Assembly: GCA_002344885.1 (NCBI GenBank) | Contig: DDUQ01000004.1 | Location: 49,610-56,374 of the forward strand | From: Comamonadaceae bacterium UBA2334 | GTDB taxonomy: Bacteria; Pseudomonadota; Gammaproteobacteria; Burkholderiales; Burkholderiaceae_C | Length of the DNA stretch: 6,765 nucleotides | Reading direction: 5' to 3' | Shown here: piece by piece, positions 1 through 5,595 of the stretch | How the letters are laid out: every line of letters starts with the position of its first letter | How positions within the stretch are numbered: the stretch's first letter is position 1 | Made by a program: the position numbers and the translations under genes | The notes under the pieces: model-generated | Databases searched by the model: none | What the model saw: only the letters and a program-made list of their open reading frames with translations | What the model was told of the DNA's origin: nothing

Positions 1-1255
1 CTGCATCCGCTGCAACACCTGCGAATCCATCTGCCCGGTGGGGGCCATCACCCACGATTCGCGCAACTATGTGGTGGACGTGGACAAGTGCAACTGGTGC
101 AACGACTGCATTTCGCCGTGTCCGACGGGCAGCATCGACAATTACCGCCGTGTGATCAAACTGCGTGCCTACACGCTGGAGGAGCAACTGGGCTGGGACG
201 TGTTGCCCCCTGAGCTGTCGCCTTCCGAACTGACGCAACAGGCCGCCGAAGGGGGTGCTTCGTCGGGCGAGGCCGGTGCGCCAGCTGCCGCCAGCGTGGC
301 CGACAGTGTGGCCAGTGCCGGTCAGGGCGGGGCGGCATCACCCGCGTTCAACAGCGCGCAGTACGGCGCCACCGTGCCGCCCTGGTCGGCCGCGCACGCC
401 TACAGCAACCTGTATGGCCCCAAAGCGCAGCAAAAGACCATCGAAGCCACGGTCACCGGCAACCTTCGCGTGACCGCAGTGGGCAAGGACTATGACACCC
501 ACCATGTGGTGCTGGACTTTGGCCAGATGCCGTTCCCGGTGCTGGAGGGGCAGAGCATCGGCATCATCCCGCCGGGGCTGGATGCCGCAGGCCGCCCCCA
601 CCATGCCCGACAGTACTCGATTGCCAGTCCCCGCAACGGCGAGCGGCCTGGCCACAACAACCTGTCGCTGACCATCAAGCGTGTGCTGGAAGACCACCAG
701 GGCAACCCGGTGCGGGGCGTGGCCAGCAACTACATGTGCGACCTGAAGGTGGGCGACAAGGTGCAGGTCATCGGGCCGTTCGGCACCAGCTTCCTGATGC
801 CCAACCACCCACGCAGCCACATCGTGATGATCTGCACCGGCACCGGCAGCGCGCCCATGCGCGCCATGACCGAGTGGCGGAGGCGGCTCCGCGCCAGTGG
901 CAAGTTCGAGGGCGGCAAACTCATGCTGTTCTTCGGTGCCCGCACGCCGGAAGAGCTGCCGTATTTCGGGCCGCTGCAGAACCTGCCCAAAGACTTCATC
1001 GACACCGAGTTTGCGTTCTCCCGCGTGGCGGGTAAACCGAAGCGCTATGTGCAGGATGCCCTGCGGGACCGCGCGGCCGATGTGGTGGGCCTGTTGTCAG
1101 ACCCCAACGCCTGCTTCTACGTGTGTGGCCTCAAGGCCATGGAAGAAGGCGTGGTGCTGGCGCTGCGCGACATTGCCACACAAGCGGGGCTGGACTGGAA
1201 CACAGTGGGTGCCGCCCTGAAGCGCGAGGGCCGCCTGCACCTCGAAACTTACTGA
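1..1255 (+). CDS. boxA: BoxA, benzoyl-CoA 2,3-epoxidase reductase subunit (5' end missing)
   Basis: BoxA is the cytoplasmic reductase that passes electrons from NADPH through FAD and FeS centres to the epoxidase BoxB, which turns benzoyl-CoA into its 2,3-epoxide. The frame enters from the left edge (first whole codon at base 2) and gives 417 residues before TGA at 1253-1255. Only a short N-terminus should be missing, since the first ferredoxin motif is right at the edge. Visible: two C-x2-C-x2-C-x3-C-P motifs (Cys codons at 2, 11, 20, 32 and 89, 98, 107, 119), i.e. a 2x[4Fe-4S] ferredoxin domain; an Ala/Ser/Gly-rich linker (about 215-370); a ferredoxin-NADP reductase-like domain with the flavin motif RQYSIAS (608-628) and the nucleotide motif GTGSAPMRA (839-865); a late YVCG motif; and a C-terminal Tyr. 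The ferredoxin-reductase fusion with this linker is typical of BoxA, and the downstream beta-ketoadipyl-CoA genes agree. A generic ferredoxin reductase is the less likely alternative. Confidence 0.93.
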   Translation, partial: CIRCNTCESICPVGAITHDSRNYVVDVDKCNWCNDCISPCPTGSIDNYRRVIKLRAYTLEEQLGWDVLPPELSPSELTQQAAEGGASSGEAGAPAAASVADSVASAGQGGAASPAFNSAQYGATVPPWSAAHAYSNLYGPKAQQKTIEATVTGNLRVTAVGKDYDTHHVVLDFGQMPFPVLEGQSIGIIPPGLDAAGRPHHARQYSIASPRNGERPGHNNLSLTIKRVLEDHQGNPVRGVASNYMCDLKVGDKVQVIGPFGTSFLMPNHPRSHIVMICTGTGSAPMRAMTEWRRRLRASGKFEGGKLMLFFGARTPEELPYFGPLQNLPKDFIDTEFAFSRVAGKPKRYVQDALRDRAADVVGLLSDPNACFYVCGLKAMEEGVVLALRDIATQAGLDWNTVGAALKREGRLHLETY

Positions 1256-1380
1256 CGAACCAGCCCCCATGCGTCGCTTTCCAGCGACGGGGCTCCACCG
1301 CTTTGCGGGTCGCTGCCCCCCAAGGGGGCCCAATCCGCCTTTGGGCGGCCCGGCGCCGGATTGATCTCCAACTGACGTAC
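1256..1380. repeat. GC-rich palindromic intergenic element between boxA and the crotonase gene
   Basis: This 125-nt spacer is packed with inverted repeats. There is a perfect 7-bp stem with a 4-nt loop (cgtcgct 1272-1278 with agcgacg 1283-1289). A 6-bp stem with a 3-nt loop follows (gccccc 1315-1320 with gggggc 1324-1329). A nested structure comes next, in which caatccg (1331-1337) pairs with cggattg (1357-1363) around an inner ccgcc/ggcgg stem (1335-1339 with 1344-1348). The 10-bp palindrome ccggcgccgg (1350-1359) also lies inside it. No T-tract follows any stem, so a classical intrinsic terminator is not supported. From memory, very similar strings recur between genes across Comamonadaceae. 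I infer a family-specific interspersed element that could stabilise the boxA mRNA end or attenuate transcription. Confidence 0.55.
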
Positions 1381-2178
1381 ATGAATTTGCATTTCGAAAC
1401 CCTGTCAGTGACCACCCGCCAGCCCGGCGTGGCCCAGGTCACCATGAACCGCCCGGCCGTGTTCAACGCGTTTGATGAGGCCATGATTGCCGAGTTGGAC
1501 GCGGCGTTTGCCGCGTTGGAGGCAGACGCCTCGGTACGCGTCATCGTACTGGCGGGCGAAGGCAAACACTTCAGTGCCGGGGCCGATTTGCAGTGGATGC
1601 AGCGCGCCTCTCAGGCGGACCGCGAATGGAACCTGGCCGATGCACGCAAGTTTGCCGCCATGCTGGCCCGCATCGAGTCTTGCGCCAAGCCCACGCTTGC
1701 ACGTGTGCAGGGCGCGGCATTGGGCGGCGGCGTGGGCTTGGCCGTGGCGTGCGACATTGCGGTGGCTGCCGACAACGCCAGCTTCTCGGTCAGCGAAGCC
1801 AAGTTCGGCATCTTGCCCGCCGTTATCGGCCCGTACGTGACCAATGCGGTCGGCAAGCGACATGCGCGCAGGCTCGCGCTCACGGCCACGCGCATCGGTG
1901 CGGCAGAGGCCCTGGCCATGGGCCTGGTGCAGCAACTCACCCCACTGGATGCACTCGATGCCGCCGTGGATGCCACGGTGAAGGAACTGCTGGTGTGCGG
2001 CCCCCACGCGCAGTCTGAAATCAAGCAACTGTTTGCGCAGTTGGCGGTGGGGCCCATCTCGCCCGAGGTGCGCGAACTGACGGCACGGACCATCAGCCGC
2101 GTGCGCGGCACCGAAGAAGCCAAAGAAGGCTTCGCCGCCTTCCTGGGCAAACGCCCTGCCAACTGGATACCTCAATGA
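1381..2178 (+). CDS. Enoyl-CoA hydratase/isomerase (crotonase family, LiuC/PaaF-like)
   Basis: A 265-residue cytoplasmic crotonase of normal family length. By context it acts on a dehydroadipyl-CoA: moving the double bond of 3,4-didehydroadipyl-CoA and/or hydrating the 2,3-isomer to 3-hydroxyadipyl-CoA. Visible: the CoA-binding/oxyanion motif HFSAGADL (residues 63-70), the second oxyanion segment ALGGGVGLAVACDIAVA (113-129), and the active-site stretch SEAKFGILPAVIGPYV (138-153). Relative to rat enoyl-CoA hydratase, the Glu144 position is Gly119, while the Glu164 position is kept as Glu139; the 20-residue spacing is exact. GGGVGL followed by SE-x2-FGI-x-PA resembles the methylglutaconyl-CoA hydratase (LiuC) branch and, in its single Glu, the enoyl-CoA isomerases. 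ATG 1381 is the first Met aligning with the family start, though no good ribosome site precedes it and the frame is open further upstream into the palindromic spacer. Its stop overlaps the next start. Hydratase versus isomerase is unresolved. Confidence 0.88.
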   Translation: MNLHFETLSVTTRQPGVAQVTMNRPAVFNAFDEAMIAELDAAFAALEADASVRVIVLAGEGKHFSAGADLQWMQRASQADREWNLADARKFAAMLARIESCAKPTLARVQGAALGGGVGLAVACDIAVAADNASFSVSEAKFGILPAVIGPYVTNAVGKRHARRLALTATRIGAAEALAMGLVQQLTPLDALDAAVDATVKELLVCGPHAQSEIKQLFAQLAVGPISPEVRELTARTISRVRGTEEAKEGFAAFLGKRPANWIPQ

Positions 2179-3680
2179 ATCCACTGAACCTTTCACACGC
2201 GCCCGTGCTGGTGGTGGGTGCAGGCATCATGGGCGCGGGCATCGCGCAGGTGGCCGCCCTGGCCGGGCACCCCGTGAAGCTCTTTGACGCGCGCGACGGC
2301 GCTGCTGCCGAGGCCAAGGAAAAACTGGCCAGCACCTTCATCACGCTGGTCGACAAGGGCAAGCTCACGCCCGAGGCGGCCTCGGCGGCCATGGGGCGTG
2401 TGGTGTCCATCGACACGCTGGACGATGCCGCAGGCGTTCGGCTGGTGGTCGAGGCCGTGGTGGAAAAACTGGACGTCAAGCGCAGCCTGTTCAAACAGCT
2501 CGAGGCCGTGGTTGCGCCCGGCTGCGTGCTGGCCACCAACACGTCGTCCATCTCGGTCACGGCCATTGCCAATGGTTTGCGTCACCCCGAGCGGCTGGTG
2601 GGCATGCACTTTTTCAACCCCGTGCCGGTGATGAAGCTGGTGGAGGTGGTGTCGGGTCTGCAGACCGCGCCTGCGGTGGCGCAGGCCATTTTCGATGTGT
2701 CCAAAGCCTGGGGCAAAACGCCGGTGCATGCGCGCTCCACACCGGGCTTCATCGTCAACCGCATCGCCCGTCCGTACTACGCCGAAACGCTGGCGCTGCT
2801 GCAGGAACAGGCGGCCACACCGGCGGTGCTCGATGCCTGCTTGCGTGCAGTGGGCTTCCGCATGGGGCCGTGCGAGCTGATGGACCTGATCGGTCACGAC
2901 ACCAATTTTTCGGTCACCCAGTCGGTGTACGAAGCCAATTTTTCTGACAAGCGGTTCGTGCCTTCGCTGGTGCAACGCGAACTGGTCGACGGCGGGCTGC
3001 TCGGTCGCAAGTCTGGCCAAGGTTTTTTCAGCTATGCCGAGGGTGCGGCCAAACCGGCCCTGCCCGCCTGGGTGCCGGCCCCGTTGCCCACCTGCCGCAC
3101 ACTGGTGGTGATGGGCGCTGGCCCGTTGGCCGACCGGCTGGCGCACTCGCTGCACGAGGGCGGCCGCCCGTTCACGCGCAACACCGGGGCCGAATGGGTG
3201 GGTCTGTCGGTGGACGGTGCGCACCTGCGCCAGACCGATGGCCGCCCCGCCACGCTGATGAACAACCCCGACACGGTGGTGTTCGACTGGCTGCCAGGCA
3301 CCGAGCCCGGTGCTGCGCTGGCCTGTGCGCCTTCGTTGCGTGCCACCGAGGCGTGGCAGCAGCAGGCGCAGGTGTGGCTGCGCGCACTGGGCTGGAACCC
3401 CGTGGTGCTGGCTGATGCGCCGGGGTTGGTGGTGGCGCGCACGGTTGCCATGCTGGTCAACGAAGCGGCCGATGCGGTGCAGCAGGGCGTGTGCACGGCA
3501 GACGGTGCCGATGCGGCCATGAAACTGGGCGTCAACTACCCGGCCGGGCCTTTCGACTGGCTGGGCAAGCTGGGCGCACCGGCCATTGTTCAACTGCTGG
3601 ATGCACTGGATGCACACTATCGGGGCGAGCGCTACCGCGTCAGCCCGTGGCTGCGGATGCGGGTGATGGCGCACCTTTAA
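2175..3680 (+). CDS. paaH: 3-hydroxyadipyl-CoA dehydrogenase (PaaH family, two-domain 3HCDH)
   Basis: A 501-residue NAD-dependent dehydrogenase converting 3-hydroxyadipyl-CoA to 3-oxoadipyl-CoA, the step before thiolysis in phenylacetate, adipate and box-type benzoate breakdown. The N-terminal Rossmann fold has G15-x-G17-x2-G20 and Asp38 at the end of strand 2, where NAD enzymes bind the ribose. Ser124 (NTSS), His145 (MHFFNP), Glu157 and Asn195 (PGFIVNR) match human short-chain HAD Ser137, His158, Glu170 and Asn208 with a constant offset of 13, so the active site is intact. A first C-terminal helical domain ends around GLLGRKSGQGFFSY. A weakly conserved middle follows, then a second 3HCDH helical domain (about residues 410-500, with ADAPGLVVAR and NYPAGPFDW). 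This duplicated layout and length fit the PaaH/PaaC group rather than short fadB2-like enzymes. The start overlaps the preceding stop as ATGA, implying translational coupling, and no strong independent ribosome site is visible. Confidence 0.92.
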   Translation: MNPLNLSHAPVLVVGAGIMGAGIAQVAALAGHPVKLFDARDGAAAEAKEKLASTFITLVDKGKLTPEAASAAMGRVVSIDTLDDAAGVRLVVEAVVEKLDVKRSLFKQLEAVVAPGCVLATNTSSISVTAIANGLRHPERLVGMHFFNPVPVMKLVEVVSGLQTAPAVAQAIFDVSKAWGKTPVHARSTPGFIVNRIARPYYAETLALLQEQAATPAVLDACLRAVGFRMGPCELMDLIGHDTNFSVTQSVYEANFSDKRFVPSLVQRELVDGGLLGRKSGQGFFSYAEGAAKPALPAWVPAPLPTCRTLVVMGAGPLADRLAHSLHEGGRPFTRNTGAEWVGLSVDGAHLRQTDGRPATLMNNPDTVVFDWLPGTEPGAALACAPSLRATEAWQQQAQVWLRALGWNPVVLADAPGLVVARTVAMLVNEAADAVQQGVCTADGADAAMKLGVNYPAGPFDWLGKLGAPAIVQLLDALDAHYRGERYRVSPWLRMRVMAHL

Positions 3681-3687
3681 ACATCTT

Positions 3688-3735
3688 TTTGCCAGCCAGC
3701 GCTTGTTGAGCGGCAGTTGATAGCTATGAAATTCA
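3688..3735 (+). repeat. Copy 1 of a short interspersed repeat, overlapping the maoC start codon
   Basis: This stretch shares the exact 12-mer ccagcgcttgtt (3696-3707) with the copy at 6155-6215. Downstream similarity continues without gaps (ttga, gct and gaa at matching offsets). From memory it resembles a short hairpin-forming repeat (agcgcttg ... caagcgct ... tagctat) scattered through Comamonadaceae genomes. Here the right arm has decayed, leaving only about five base pairs. The ATG of the next gene (3726) lies inside the repeat-derived tail, so the element appears to supply the start codon and leader of that gene. Confidence 0.6.
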
Positions 3736-4163
3736 GTGATTTCCAGGTGGGGCAGGTCATCGAAGCCGGGCCTTACGAGTTGACCGAAGACGAGTTGCTG
3801 GCGTTTGCACGGCAATGGGACCCGCAATGGTTCCACATCGACCCCCAGGCCGCAGCAAATGGCCCCCACGGTGGCCTGATTGCCAGCGGCTGGCAGACCT
3901 GTGGCATTGCCATGCGCCTGGCCGTACCGGCTGCGCTGGAGGGCTCGGAGTCGTTTGCGTCACCCGGTCTGGCTTATGTGAAGTGGACACACCCTGTGCG
4001 GGCGGGCGACACACTCCGCCTGCGTGCCACCGTGCTGGAAACCCGCCGCTCGGCCAGCCAGTCCACCCTGGGCATCCTGCGCTGGCGCTGGCAGCTGTAC
4101 AACCAGGCCGACACCCAGGTGCTGGACCTGGAAGCCACCAGCCTGTTCAAACTGCCGGGTTGA
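3726..4163 (+). CDS. MaoC-family hot-dog acyl-CoA hydratase/dehydratase
   Basis: A 145-residue single hot-dog protein of the MaoC/(R)-specific enoyl-CoA hydratase family. It begins with the family-typical DFQVGQ (residues 5-10). The hydratase signature follows in FARQWDPQWFHID (27-39): Asp32 and His37 keep the D-x4-H spacing of the catalytic pair. The second half of the motif is GGLIASGW (49-56). No signal peptide or membrane segment is seen, so it should be cytoplasmic, probably dimeric like its relatives. It sits 45 nt after paaH and 80 nt before the thiolase gene, which points to an acyl-CoA of the same pathway, but the substrate cannot be read from sequence. ATG 3726 is preferred because it matches the family N-terminus; TTG at 3717, three codons upstream, is the alternative. 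Ribosome binding sequence is poor (gag at 3708-3710). Known hydratases of this fold usually make (R)-3-hydroxyacyl-CoA, unlike what PaaH-type enzymes use. Confidence 0.85.
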   Translation: MKFSDFQVGQVIEAGPYELTEDELLAFARQWDPQWFHIDPQAAANGPHGGLIASGWQTCGIAMRLAVPAALEGSESFASPGLAYVKWTHPVRAGDTLRLRATVLETRRSASQSTLGILRWRWQLYNQADTQVLDLEATSLFKLPG

Positions 4164-4170
4164 GCGGTTT

Positions 4171-4232
4171 TGTGGTTTTTATAGGCTTCCTGCGCTTATC
4201 TTTAAAACGAATTCAGCTATCACTTTTATAAC
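4171..4232 (+). repeat. Copy 2 of the interspersed repeat (degenerate), in the maoC-thiolase spacer
   Basis: This AT-rich block has 20 G/C in the 60 bases 4171-4230, far below the surrounding genes. It contains ggcttcctgcgcttat (4184-4199), which lines up with ggctccagcgcttgtt in the copy at 6155-6215, followed by a cagctatca segment (4214-4222) like the tagctatga tail of copy 1. It is the most diverged of the three copies and its hairpin is not preserved. It fills almost the whole 80-nt gap between the two genes. Confidence 0.45.
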
Positions 4233-4234
4233 TC

Positions 4235-4238
4235 GGAG
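4235..4238 (+). promoter_or_regulatory. Ribosome binding site of the thiolase gene
   Basis: The sequence ggag sits 5 nt before ATG 4244 in ctcggagacaccatg. It is the only clear Shine-Dalgarno sequence at a gene start in the window, and it fixes the thiolase start. Confidence 0.75.
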
Positions 4239-4243
4239 ACACC

Positions 4244-5449
4244 ATGACCTCTCAAGCCTTCATCTGCGACGCCATCCGCACCCCATTCGGGCGCTACGGT
4301 GGCGCATTGAGCAGCGTGCGCACCGACGACCTGGGGGCCATCCCGCTCAAGGCACTGATGGCCCGCAACCCGAATGTGGACTGGGCCAGCGTGGCCGACG
4401 TGCTGTACGGCTGCGCCAACCAGGCCGGTGAAGACAACCGCAACGTGGCGCATATGTGCAGCCTGCTGGCCGGGCTGCCGCTGGAAGTGCCGGGCGGCAC
4501 CCTCAACCGCCTGTGCGGCTCGGGCCTCGATGCGGTGGGCACCGCGGCCCGCGCCATCAAGGCCGGTGAAGCCGGGCTGATGATTGCCGGTGGCGTGGAA
4601 AGCATGAGCCGCGCCCCCTTCGTCATGCCCAAAGCCGAAAGCGCCTTCAGCCGCAGCAATGCGGTGTACGACACCACAATCGGCTGGCGCTTCGTCAACA
4701 AGCTGATGAAGGCCCAGTACGGCGTCGATTCGATGCCCGAAACCGCCGAAAACGTCGCCGTCGATTTCAAAATCGAACGCGAAGCGCAAGACCTGATGGC
4801 CATGAACAGCCAGTTGCGCGCCGTGGCGGCCATCGAGGCCGGGCATCTGGCCCGCGAAATATGCCCGGTCACCATCCCGCAGAAAAAGGGTGACCCGGTG
4901 GTGGTCGATACCGACGAGCACCCCCGCAAAACCAGCCTCGAAGCGCTCGCCAAACTCAAAGGCGTGGTCAGGCCAGACGGTACCGTCACAGCAGGCAATG
5001 CATCAGGCGTGAACGACGGTGCCTGTGCCCTGCTGCTGGCCGACGAAGCCACCGCCGCCAGAAACGGCCTCACGCCCAAAGCCCGCGTTGTAGGCATGGC
5101 GGTAGCCGGTGTGGCTCCGCGCATCATGGGCATCGGCCCGGCACCCGCCACGCAGAAGGTGCTGGCCCAGACCGGGTTGACGCTGGACCAGCTCGACGTG
5201 ATCGAGCTGAACGAAGCCTTTGCCGCCCAGGGTCTGGCCGTGTTGCGCCTGCTGGGTCTGAAGGACGATGACGCGCGCGTCAACGCCTGGGGCGGTGCCA
5301 TAGCCCTGGGCCACCCGCTGGGTGCCAGCGGTGCCCGCCTGGCCACCACTGCGGTCAACCGCCTGCACGCCACCGGTGGCCGTTACGCGCTGTGCACCAT
5401 GTGCATCGGGGTGGGGCAGGGCATTGCGCTGGTGCTGGAGCGGGTTTGA
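4244..5449 (+). CDS. pcaF: 3-oxoadipyl-CoA thiolase (beta-ketoadipyl-CoA thiolase)
   Basis: A 401-residue type II thiolase that cleaves 3-oxoadipyl-CoA with CoA to succinyl-CoA and acetyl-CoA, the last step of the benzoate (box), phenylacetate and protocatechuate routes. The catalytic residues are all present: nucleophile Cys91 in NRLCGSG, His357 in GHPLGASG, Cys387 in CIGVGQG, plus the NEAFA motif. Family-specific stretches point to the PcaF/PaaJ group rather than acetoacetyl-CoA thiolase: GCANQAGEDNRNVA near residues 56-69, and DTTIGWRFVN with YGVDSMPETAENVA in the loop region. Length matches the usual 400-401 residues. Start ATG 4244 has a good ribosome site. The gene follows paaH and maoC in the same direction and would complete the conversion of dehydroadipyl-CoA to central intermediates. 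Sequence alone cannot separate the names pcaF, paaJ and box-associated thiolase; pcaF is used for the reaction. Confidence 0.93.
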   Translation: MTSQAFICDAIRTPFGRYGGALSSVRTDDLGAIPLKALMARNPNVDWASVADVLYGCANQAGEDNRNVAHMCSLLAGLPLEVPGGTLNRLCGSGLDAVGTAARAIKAGEAGLMIAGGVESMSRAPFVMPKAESAFSRSNAVYDTTIGWRFVNKLMKAQYGVDSMPETAENVAVDFKIEREAQDLMAMNSQLRAVAAIEAGHLAREICPVTIPQKKGDPVVVDTDEHPRKTSLEALAKLKGVVRPDGTVTAGNASGVNDGACALLLADEATAARNGLTPKARVVGMAVAGVAPRIMGIGPAPATQKVLAQTGLTLDQLDVIELNEAFAAQGLAVLRLLGLKDDDARVNAWGGAIALGHPLGASGARLATTAVNRLHATGGRYALCTMCIGVGQGIALVLERV

Positions 5450-5595
5450 GCGTCTGAGCGCTGTCGGCGCCGGTACGTTTGCAGACAGCCAAGCTTCGGT
5501 GCCATAGCGCCCGGCCGGTGCGTCTCGGCTTCCAGGTGTGCTGCTGCCTACTCGGGCGGCAGTGTTGAACTGACTTTTCGTGTTTCGTCATTGCC
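5450..5595. other. 146-nt spacer between the thiolase and formate dehydrogenase genes
   Basis: No gene is visible here. It holds only weak inverted repeats: gctgtc (5460-5465) with gacagc (5484-5489) across an 18-nt loop, the 8-bp palindrome ccggccgg (5511-5518), and a 5-bp ctgcc/ggcag stem near 5546-5564. None is followed by a T-tract, so I do not call a terminator. A TTGAAC at 5565-5570 resembles a -35 box, but no good -10 box follows. A promoter for the formate dehydrogenase genes could lie here but is not demonstrated. The spacer does not resemble either repeat family seen elsewhere in the window. Confidence 0.5.

Noticed and set aside
1123..1380. Possible N-terminal extension of the crotonase, as the frame is open upstream to 1123
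   Set aside because: The extension would overlap boxA in another frame and translate the palindromic spacer. ATG 1381 gives the normal family length and start.
2193..3869. Very long open frame on the minus strand (558 codons) opposite paaH and maoC
   Set aside because: It is antisense to a complete, well-conserved dehydrogenase and gives a His/Arg/Gln-rich protein without recognisable motifs. High-GC codon bias produces such mirror frames.
5565..5595. Sigma-70 promoter before fdsG-fdsB
   Set aside because: Only a -35-like TTGAAC is present. The region 16-18 nt downstream has no acceptable -10 box.
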